Source: Primula veris
Lineage: Eukaryota > Streptophyta > Magnoliopsida > Ericales > Primulaceae
Length of the DNA: 64,000 nucleotides
Assembly: GCA_963682055.1 (NCBI GenBank)
Contig: OY821748.1
Location: forward strand, 26,748,661-26,812,660
Direction of reading: 5' to 3'
The notes under the pieces are model-generated. The model was not told the origin of the DNA, made no database searches, and saw nothing but the letters and a program-made list of their open reading frames with translations. The position numbers and the translations under genes are program-made. Below, piece after piece: positions 54,780 to 64,000 of this stretch (the stretch's first letter is position 1; the number at the start of each line of letters is the position of its first letter).

Positions 54780-56959
54780 GGTAATCTATATTGAATGCTA
54801 GTAATGATTTGCGTTGTGGACTCATTAAATCAGTTAAGCTTCTGCTACCGGATTAGTTTAATAGGAAGATGAAACAATCAATTTGAATCTTACTTATAGT
54901 ACCTATCATTATATCGTTTTTCTTATATCTAACATGGAACTTTCAAGCCGGAGCAACAACGAGCATGAAGGTCGATCTATTGGAAAACATATTTATCCTT
55001 ATATCTTATACTACGAAAGACATCTGGATAAATAGTAGACATTAATGGTAACCATACTACAAAAATAAGAAAGGAGGAATTGATTCTAACCTATGAAGAT
55101 TCAATCGGATGGTCCGAGTCTTTTGAAATGGAATGAACAATGATCTGAAGTGAACAAAAATCTGATCTTCTAATGTGATTGTCCTCTGCCATTCTCTGCT
55201 TACTTTGGAATAGCTTTATATAGCCTGTTGAATTTGGACAATATTTATTTACCTCATTTTAACACACAAACATAAAAAAGGAAGCAACTATAACTTTTAT
55301 TTGAATAAGAATTAAGAACTGTCACAAGGTTTTCTTTTTTTCTTAAATGTTCTACACTTGTTAATCTATCATTTTACCTATGTATCAATTTCAACACACT
55401 AGCAATTAATAAGCAGTTCCATATCAAAGTTTCTAATAAATTGGATGATAAGAAAGGCTTATTCAGAAAAATTTATACAACACAATATTTGCTTTCCCGG
55501 TTATATTTCTTATGGTATATCTTTACTATTAAATATGGAATACTATTTTAACAATTAAGATCCCATCTCATAATATATTTGTGGTGATTTATAAACAACA
55601 GACGAATCTTTAACCACATGAATATTGTGGATTTAATATTGTGATTGTAAATAAGAATAATTTATGAAAATGAAAATGCCAACAAAAATTAAAAAATTGA
55701 TTGCGCATAGAAGCACCACGAAAAAGAGAGAGCGGAAAGAGTGATAGATAATAGATATGTGGAACATATAACGTACAAGCATTGGCACGAATGACATTCA
55801 TTTTTATAGATGTTCTACCTCGAGATTGACAACAATGTAAATTTTAGAGTTTTCTTGCTATTTTAGAGTGTTATGTTCGGGTTTCTCAGGCAGTGACTTT
55901 ATAGTTGTTTCTTAAATCCTATTAAGAAAACATAGCGATTATCAATAAATTGGATGGTCCTAGTATTAAAACTTAATGCGAGTTCAAATTTCTTACCTCT
56001 TAGGGATTCTGTGATACCTATGCATATACATATATTATTGATTTTTGTATTAAATTATGTCCATATTACTTGTACATAATTTACCAATTAATGTCCATAT
56101 TACTTGTATATACTAAAATTAACCTTATGTTTATGTTCATGTAAGTAATTTACAATATTGCCTATTATAATTTTTTATGCAAAAGTTGATTGATTTACAT
56201 TATTAGATGGGTGCACTAAATTATAATATATTTCAGAGTTTAAATACAGGTTTACATACTCAAAAGTTTTGTCAAAAAACTTTACTTAGTGGAAGCTTTG
56301 CATAATTATGTTAATGTACACATACACATTATAGAGTTTTATCTTTAAGACTATTGTCTCCGTTGATTTAATCAATCTACACTGTCAGTGGTGTATAGGT
56401 TCTTATAGTTAATTGAAAACAAAAGATTGAATATTATATCCAATTTCATCATAATAATTCTTGACACAGTCGGAGATGGGGGTGTAAAATAAAATAAACC
56501 GTACATCTGAATTTCTTATTTCAAGAAAAGGTCTGTTCTTTAGTTCCCAAGCGTATATGGAGGAAACTTTTGATGAAAAAAGATATCTAAGTCGAATTTT
56601 TCTTGTAAAAACATCAAATAAATGTAGCAATATCTATCTAGTAGCAATTTATTTAATACTCGCTGTCTCGCTTGAATCTGGTTGTGCCTCAACTTATCGT
56701 TGTATAGAAGACTGGGTTCATTCTATTTTTAACCTACAATTTCAACCAGAATAGGGGAAATTTCAAACCCCTCAACATCTTTTATGTTACCTGTCATGTA
56801 AAAAAGTGTAAATATTTCCTTTGATTATCATCTTGCAGGTTATATATAAGGGACAATAATGGACAACTCTCAACATAAAAATTTAGCAATGATATTGTAT
56901 AATTAAGTATACTGAATTAGAAGTAACAGGCAACGTTGCGAACTTGAAATTCCATCGTG
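54780..56959. repeat. non-coding dispersed repeat, near-identical to 21450-23650
   Basis: Same content as 21450-23650, with small losses such as the 'cgcgagag' palindrome region (55865). No gene is recognised. Confidence 0.5.
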
Positions 56960-57445
56960 CAATGTTTTAAATAGTGTTATCGCTATCGTAGCGTTTTTTC
57001 GAGAGAAACGCTAAAAGCGTTAATAGCGTTGCTACATAGCGTTTTGCGGTGTATTTTTTTTGCCTATATATACACTAAACTTTAGAATATATAACAATAA
57101 AAAAAGAAATGCATAGTTATATTAGATAGTAATAAAAAAAATCGAAAAAAAAATTGTTGTATGTGAGTTTTGAACTTATGTCTGTTGGAAATTATAGCAC
57201 TGTCTCAACCATCTGGACTACACACACTTTTATGAAAATTACGCAATATATATTAATTATTTATATCCGCTGTTTTTTTTCCTAACTCGCTATTTACGCT
57301 TTTGGTCCAGAATTTCGCGCTTTTTGCGCTTTTGGTCCACTATAGCGCGATTTTAGCGCAATTCCAGCCAAATAGTGGTTTTTCGTTGCGTTTTTTTCCC
57401 AAAAAGCGCTATTTCACGCTATATAGCGTGATTTTTAAAGCATTG
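56960..57445. mobile_element. hAT-type MITE, 486 bp, copy 2
   Basis: TIR CAATGTTTTAAA against 'tttttaaagcattg', with flanking 8-mers CCATCGTG (56952-56959) and CCCTCATG (57446-57453). Together with copy 1 these point to an ancestral CCCTCGTG duplication. The A box (57220-57209, minus) and B box (57176-57166) of the tRNA-like part are kept, but the T-run is interrupted ('aaaatcgaaaa'). Confidence 0.8.
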
Positions 57446-58182
57446 CCCTCATGTAGTCATTACGGTTTGTAAGTCAAAGTTACTGTTTGTATGTGGATTT
57501 AGATATTTTGTTGTGGAAAAAGACCCACTCTTGCTCAACATTCTTGCTCAACATTCAAACATAGATGCTATTTCAACAAATCCTTAAAATATAACCATAA
57601 TAAACCCTTTTGCCCATATTTGCCAAGTTCTTTACACTGAGCTCATTGCCCCCTAACTAATAAAATAACCAACTAGAGGTCCTGCAATACAAGATAGAGA
57701 AACGGCGGTAACCATACATAGGGCTAATATGATTATATTGAAGAAAAAGAAACTTGAAAAACATATAACCTTTAAAATAATCATCATCTTCAAACTTAAT
57801 CAAACATGAACTAGTTTAATAGGAAGCATGACTGTGTAATTAATTGCAAATCAAAGTATATAACTTTATCGACATATTTTTGTTTTCAGTGAAAGTTTTT
57901 TCTTTTTATATATAATTTTGGTGGAAAAACCCCAAATAAAATGGGGATGAAAAACCCCCAGAGTGCCAAATAATTAGGAAGACATGAAAAGTTTAAAACA
58001 GATTACACATTTTTGAACAAAAGAAAACTTGCTATCTGAAATAAAAGAAATAGTATTAAAACTACTTGTCTTCTGGCCACGTATTTCATTTGCCTCTTTG
58101 TTTTTCTTTCTTCTTCTTACACTGATCCATACTTTCTCTTTCTTCCTTTTCTCCATAGCTAATACCTTTGAAATCATCTCCC

Positions 58183-58683
58183 TTAAAACCTTAAATTAGG
58201 TATGTGTCGAGCTTCTATCCCCACTATTCCGGTTAAAATACTAGGAAAGTCTTCCAAATTTCCAGAGATTCGTTTTCCATAGTCTCTACCATGATTTGCT
58301 AGTAGATCTTCTCCTGAGTTGGATTCTCTCAGAACATGCATCAAATGGTAAGTTCTTGTTTCCAGTCTCTCTTTGATTTTATAGAATATGTAGTCTAGGT
58401 ACCAGGGATGCTTAGATTTATTTTGTAGAATATTGATTAGTTGCAGAGAGTCACTTTCAATACAAATACTTTGATTTGGGGCAACTGAAAGGCCATTCTA
58501 AACATCTTTTGCTTCCAGTTCCTGAGCTGACTTACCCTTTACCTGGCCACAAAACCCTACTACAAAATTCCCCTCATCATCTCTAATTTGTCCCCCAATT
58601 CCACCATAATTACCAGAGTAACTGTAGCAACCATCGGTATTTAATTTTATAAATCCAGTAGGTGGGAATAGCCACTTTACCAC
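58183..58683 (-). pseudogene. LINE B RNase H domain
   Basis: Same residues as at 24860-25360, including 'KLNTDGCYSY', 'AQELEAKDV' and the shared stop that follows it. Near the end 'GADLLANHG' reads 'GEDLLANHG' (one base change near 58310), altering the last catalytic block. Confidence 0.8.
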
Positions 58684-59198
58684 TCTAACTTTCCTTGATC
58701 TTTTGGGAATAATATAATATTATACTTTAATAACTTGAAATTATTGGGAAAGGAGTTGTCTATTTTAACATTAAGATCAATTAGAACCCTAATATTAAAA
58801 ATTATATCATCAACAAGCATGTCAACCCAATCAAAAATACATGAGCACCTGGCTCTCCAAATGGTCCAAACTATAAAGCTTGGTATAACCTTGCACAATT
58901 TCCAAACAATCTTAGAATCTGTAACATTGGATTGAGACCACCAAGAGATTATTCTTCCTCTAATAGAATTATTACTGCATCTAATTCCCATGCAATTTTC
59001 AAAGTAACTCCATATTTCAGTGGCTAGAGGATCATTATCAAACAAATGATTTATAGTTTCAGTTTGTTTTCTGCAGCACCAGCAAATAGAACCTAATTGA
59101 ATTCTTTTTTTTTTTGGATTTGAGTGTCTAGAGGGATAGCTCCTTGCAACATTTTCCACACAAAATAAGATAACTTGAGAGGTAATATCTTGTCCCAT
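58677..59198 (-). pseudogene. LINE B zf-RVT domain and linker
   Basis: 173 open codons, one fewer than copy A at the Lys-rich stretch ('NPKKKRIQL'). Zinc-ligand segment 'ICWCCRKQTETINHLF' intact. Confidence 0.8.
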
Positions 59199-60791
59199 CT
59201 TAACTCATTTGACCAACAACTATTATATTTGGTTCTAATGATTTCCTAAGATGATTTTAATTTAAAGTCACCTTTTTCTGTAGCTTTCCAGATTGCTTCA
59301 TCATTTTTATTTCTCAGTTCAATAGCTTTGACAAATAAATGTCTTTTTTCTAGAGAAATAAAATTAGAAATTTTCCCCCTATCCCACTTGCCATTAGTAT
59401 ACAAATACTTTATTTTGCACCCATTACCAATGTTAGTATTCAATATGGGACCTAAATCTGTTTAGTTGCCTAGGTTAACCAGAATATCCCTTGTACCAAT
59501 TTACCATTTTATATTCTCCTCTGCAATCTTCTTTACTTTGATCATTCTTTTCCAAGTATGGGAGCCCTTTTTTATCATTAACATCATTAGGATGTTTTTT
59601 TCCACAATATTTATTTAACATAAATTCAGCCCACAAAGACTTTTTAGTTCTAAACTTCTATCAAAGTTTAATAGAAAATGCTTCAATAATGTCTTCAAAT
59701 CTTCTCAAACCTAGACCTGCTTCTTTAATATGTTTACAATTTGTTTTCCAGCTTACCCAATGAAACTTGTTTTTACCATCATTTTGCCCCCAAAGAAAAT
59801 TAGCTAAGATTTGATCTACTTTCTTAATAACCAGAATAGGAGGACTCATAGCAGATAGAGTATAGACATGCATAGATTGTAAAACATGTCTAATTACCTC
59901 CCATAGTGAGAATTTGAGAATTCGAAGCACCCAATTTACTCCTAAATTTTAAGACGTGTTCGTGAAAAAGAATGCACTTCTTATGACCTGAATACAATTT
60001 GCAACCCAAATATGTGAGCGGAGGCTTTTTACGGCTAATGCCCAAAATTTTCTTTACGTCTTCTTTTTGATCTATAGTGACACCTTTAGATATGTAGGCA
60101 TAGCTTTTGTCCAAGCTTATTTCTAGGCTAGAATCTCTGTTATACAACTTTAAAACTTTATTTATTTTCTCGGCTGAATTCTTATTTGCAGCACTAAAGA
60201 TGATTAAGTCATCAGCAAAAGAAAGGTGACTGATGATTGGGCTTGCTTCCAAGAGGGCTTTTGAAGACCTTCCGCTGTTTATTATACCTCAAGGCATTCA
60301 AATTTCTGGTAATAATTTCAGAACATAATATAAATAAGGTTGCTGATAGAGAATCCACTTGTCTCAAACCATTAGTCGGAGAAAAATAGCCAGTAGGTGT
60401 CCCATTGACTGTAATAGAAATGTTGTTGACATATATTAATCTCAAAAGCCTTTTATCCAAGTCTCAGAAAACCCCATTTTTCTCATTAATGTTATTAGAA
60501 AATGCCAAGATACTTTGTCATAAGCCGTCTTCATATCTAACTTTAAAGCAAGATTTTTACCACTAGCTTTTCTGCTCAGTTTCCACAAATTCTTGAGTCA
60601 GTAAAACATTATCAATAATGTCTCTGTTTTTGACAAAACCACATTGCTTTGCTTAAATAATATGAGGAAGAATTGTAGATAGTCTTGTGGCCACAATTTT
60701 AGATATTACTTTGTTGTAAAAGGTACACAACCTAATAGGTCTAAATTCTAAAAAATTATAGGGAGTGTTTTTCTTAGAAATTAAAGCTAAT
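59199..60791 (-). pseudogene. LINE B reverse transcriptase, palm and thumb
   Basis: Better preserved than copy A. The frame 59890-60252 carries 'SHLSFADDLIIFSAANKNSA', 'LEISLDKSYAYISKG' and 'KKPPLTYLGCKLYSGHKK' continuously, so catalytic 'FADD' and the 'TYLG' block are in one frame. 60212-60460 has 'GYFSPTNGLRQVDSLSA' and 59661-59930 'EAGLGLRRFEDIIEAFSIKL'. The 25 bases lost in copy A are present at 60541-60565. Confidence 0.85.
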
Positions 60792-61586
60792 TGTTAGGTC
60801 CAAAGTAAAAGGTTATTGTACCGTATTTGTTTGTCACTATATTGTCAAAAAATATTGAGTTAATTTATATTGAACTCTTATTATGTTGACATTTAATGCG
60901 TAAAATGTTTTTTAAGTTGTGATTAAAGTTCAGGTTGAGGTTACAACTTCAGTTATAACTGAAACCGGCGGACAGAAACTTGGAGCTCAAGATTTTGTCA
61001 AATATATTCTAGAAGATGCAAAAATGTGAAAAGCGAATCTAGAATATCTGAAATAAATCTCAAAAGATTAGAATGAAGATATTGAAGATGTTTCCTTGTG
61101 GGAATAGAAGACTTGAAGATCAAGGAAAGAAAGAAAAAAGAAATACTTCCTATTTGATTAATATTAAAATTCTTTGTAAGGTTATAAATAAATTCAATTA
61201 GACTCTAATATTTTGTGACTCTATATCATAGATTATACAACAAATAAAGAGAGAGACCCGCGAAATATTGGAGAAAAAATTATTATTTGAGAGAAAATTA
61301 TTACGGGATGTCATTAGATATTGAGTGATGTTAGGTAGGAGAAATAGTTTGATAGACAAATACTAGTGAGAAAGTCATTGAGTATTGTAAGATTTCAGTC
61401 TACTATTGTAAGCTTGACAATATCAATAAAAACTGACTGAGTGGCTTGGAGACGTAGACGTGGTGAGCACATCGAACTTCGTTATTAAACGCATGATGTT
61501 ATTTACTATTCTGTCAGAACTCTTCAATTATAACTAAAATGCGTAACAGCTTTCGAAACATTAGGCAAATATATTTTTCACTAACA
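60792..61586 (+). repeat. solo LTR in LINE B
   Basis: 795 bp, the duplicate of 27444-28240, with TGTTAGGT and CACTAACA ends. Right flank 'tagta' differs by one base from copy A. Confidence 0.75.
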
Positions 61587-62330
61587 TAGTAGAAGACATA
61601 GCTTTAGAATTAAAGAGCACATGAAGAATTGATGTACCGCTTTAACCATATCATCACCAATAATCTCCGACACAGCAGTACAAAATAAGTCATTAAACCC
61701 ATCTAAACCAGGTGTACTAGTCTTATTGAGCTCCCAAATAGTCTTATTCAACTGTGATTTCAGCAATTAGGGATTGGTTATCCTCCATATTAACCACTTA
61801 AGATAAATTATCCAAACTTTTATATTCTTGACTGAAAGTTTGGATAATTTTCCTCAAGTGGTTAATATGGAGGATAACCAATTCCTATTAGAAATAGTTT
61901 CATTTTCAATACCACTTTTATCTGTAATGACATCACCATTGCTATTTGTGACTGAATGAATGTAGCTTTTTTTTATTTTTTTATTAACTACACCATGAAA
62001 GAATTTAATATTCAAATCACCTTCCGTTGCCCATTTTAAATTAGCTTTTTGGCTCCAAAACTTTTCGTCTGTTTTAATTATGTATTTCAAGTTAGCTTCA
62101 GCCTCAGCAAAATAGATTTTATTATCTATTGTATGAGAAATTTTCATATTAAATTCCCTGGTTTTAACTTGATCTTGAGCTTCAAAACTTTTTGAAATAT
62201 ATTACCAAAAGTTTCCTTATTCCAAATAATAAGCTCTTTTCTCAAAGCCTTTAAGTTATTAACAAGAGAATAGAGAGCATTACCTCAAACACGAGGTTTC
62301 CACACTTTTTCCACCAAATGATAAAACCCT
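61587..62330 (-). pseudogene. LINE B ORF2 linker and RT start
   Basis: 61581-61766 encodes 'TIWELNKTSTPGLDGFNDLF' and 'FFMCSLILKLCLLL' up to the LTR. 61854-62147 encodes 'FWSQKANLKWATEGDLNIKFFH'. The inverted duplication at 61778-61882 lies between. Confidence 0.75.
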
Positions 62331-63015
62331 TTATTAGCAACCCAAAATTTCTAAAATATAAATCTTCTAGGGATTGTTATCATACTCAGTCTTGAAAGTG
62401 ATTAATAAAGGGTAGTGGTCAGAGTTGGGTCATGAAAGTGATTGTTAAAACTTTGTTGATTCTCTAAAAACCAGCATTAATCCCATCTCTTTTGTTCCAC
62501 CAGGTGAAGTTGGAGCCAGTAAAGGGTAACTCAGTAGCGTTTATGTCTTCAATACAATCAAGGTAATCCTGAGCAGATCTCAAGTTAATCTCTGCTCCAC
62601 CAATTTTGTCTTCTTCTTTGATAATAGTTTTAAAATCTTTCCCAATAAACCAATGGTCATTTGTATAATTTTGTCTCAAAAAGAACCAAAGGTCCTCTCT
62701 TTCTAAAGTTGTACATTTAGCATATATAATGGAGAAAATATTGGCTTGCTAAGTAAACTTGTAGAGATTTTGAAATTTACACACTGGTTATTCTGGTTGA
62801 GAAGTTGTAAACTCTCTCTTATAAAATACCCAAATTTTGTTACCATCATGGGACAGAGGTGCATCAAAACCCAACTTTCTCTTGTAACTTTCCAACTGCT
62901 TGCACAAACCATAGGCTCTAGACAAACTAGTAAAATTAAATTGTAGCATTTACACAGACTTTTCAGTCTATTGGAAGTGGCAGAATTACCAATTCCTCTA
63001 TTATTTCATATGAGG
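62331..63015 (-). pseudogene. LINE B endonuclease domain
   Basis: 62464-62679 encodes 'INATELPFTGSNFTWWNKRD' and upstream residues. The start near 63009 has the same Trp-to-stop change as copy A. 'LEPMVCASSWKVTRESWVLM' (62703-62912) is the Glu-block region. Confidence 0.75.
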
Positions 63016-64000
63016 ACATTAATCAATTAACACTTTTATTAACCCTTACATTAGAGGATCTAAGGTTCTTCGGTGAAACTGGTAGTGAGCCTTTTTTAGC
63101 TTCATTTTTCTCTTTTTTCTTATTCAATTTTTTTTTTGCTTTTTTGTGAGCTCCCAATTAATGATCATCCCCTGATTTTTTTGGAATGGACTTTGGTGAC
63201 AAGTTTGGCTGAATAGATATATTGTGAGAAAGATCTGGCAACTTAGACGAATCTCCCTACCTTCATCTAACTCGGTATTTATTTATTCTTCCCTTTCAAT
63301 ATCTTTTTCATAGCTTATTAGTTCACATTCTTCTTCTTTTTCAGGTTGCTTAGACACACTTGGATTATCTGCAATTATTTCTTCATCCACATCTAGGGGC
63401 TAAGATAGTGTACGCCTAGTGGGGGCGGTTGCCTCTGCTAAAATATGAACAAATACCATTTTATATGTAATATTTATCAAAAAAATGGTCTACCTTAGTG
63501 GGTAAATGCTAGAACTAAAAGTTCAGTTGTGGCCAAAGGTTGTGGGGTTAAGCCTCACAGCTGGAGAAATTCACCACTTTTTCTGTTTTACATTTTCACT
63601 ATGAAATATTTTTTTCGAAAAATCTTTTATAATTTCTTAAAAATCACCAGAAATATTGAAATCGAAAACCATTAGTACACTCTCTCTTATAGTTGTATTA
63701 AATATAAATTGTGTATATTGTGTGATTTTATTATATTTTTATAATGAAATATTTTTTTCTAAAAATGTTTTATAGTTTCTTAAGAATCTTCAGTAATATT
63801 CAAATCTAAAACTATTAGCAGTACTTGTCTTGTAGTTTTATTAAAAATAAAGTATATGGTCAGAAATAATTAAAATGCAAGTCAAAAAAAATTCTCAAGT
63901 GTACTTAATCAATTATTAGAGTTTAGAACATTATTTGCAAAAGCTTATTATATATATCTAAAACATAATATAAATATTCATCATATTGTGTCCCCGCTCA
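63016..64000 (-). pseudogene. LINE B ORF1 C-terminal part with hAT MITE
   Basis: Acidic ORF1 tail ending near 63016. The hAT MITE occupies 63394 to the window edge, preceded by its 8-bp duplication TCCACATC (63386-63393). It is the same arrangement as at 29697-30662. Confidence 0.8.

Larger units (their letters stand above)
54647..64000. repeat. segmental duplication, copy 2 (runs off the window)
   Basis: Colinear with 21319-30662. The left edge is at 'tttgttggatctgg', preceded by sequence unrelated to that before 21319. It retains a 25-base piece (60541-60565) lost in copy 1 and has a 16-base local duplication near 57540. The duplication continues past 64000. Confidence 0.9.
57901..64000 (-). 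mobile_element. L1-type LINE copy B (5' part outside window)
   Basis: Duplicate of LINE A with the same 3' target duplication AGTGAAAGTTTTT (57888-57900), the same solo LTR, the same hAT MITE and the same stops. The 5' half of ORF1 lies beyond 64000. Confidence 0.9.

Overview
This is an AT-rich stretch of nuclear DNA from a flowering plant, probably a eudicot, though the species cannot be fixed by reading alone. The evidence is the mix of element families: Ty1/copia LTR retrotransposons, plant L1-type LINEs with DUF4283-like ORF1, zf-RVT and RNase H domains, hAT, CACTA and long-TIR MITEs, and a Mutator-type PB1-like gene. There is also a pseudogene of the plant-specific CURLY FLAG LEAF (CFL1)-like WW protein family. 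I found no intact host gene, no organellar insert, no rRNA and no CRISPR. Almost every coding stretch is a decayed mobile-element domain.

Layout: 1-5680 is the 3' part of a decayed copia element (copy A) ending in an LTR. 5690-6440 is a long-TIR MITE. 6620-7560 holds a CACTA-type end. 7945-9440 is a truncated minus-strand LINE. 10412-11425 is a LINE ORF1 fragment interrupted by a hAT MITE with an 8-bp target-site duplication (TSD). 11940-14040 is a broken PB1/Mutator-type gene on the minus strand with a 36-bp minisatellite upstream. 14300-19578 is the most complete LINE (copy D, plus strand). 19578-21318 is a patchwork of LINE, CACTA and copia pieces. 21319-30662 is duplicated at 54647-64000; each copy holds a three-copy non-coding repeat, a hAT MITE with a tRNA-like Pol III promoter, and a minus-strand LINE carrying a solo LTR and a hAT MITE. 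31940-34697 is an inverted duplication of the CFL1-like pseudogene. 34698-41765 is a complete copia insertion (copy B, minus) with a 5-bp TSD. 41785-46650 is a head-to-head 3'-truncated copia (copy C). 46652-54646 is mostly non-coding repeats: a DUF4283 fragment, MITEs, a foldback, and a paralogous empty site at 50671-51597.

History: the uninterrupted sequence at 50671-51597 matches the target of LINE A, copia B and copia C. It lets the nested insertions be peeled off in order without outside data. The two features most likely to have a present-day effect are the gene-derived inverted repeat (potential hairpin or siRNA source) and the Pol III-like box set inside the hAT MITE. All homology and identity statements come from reading by eye.
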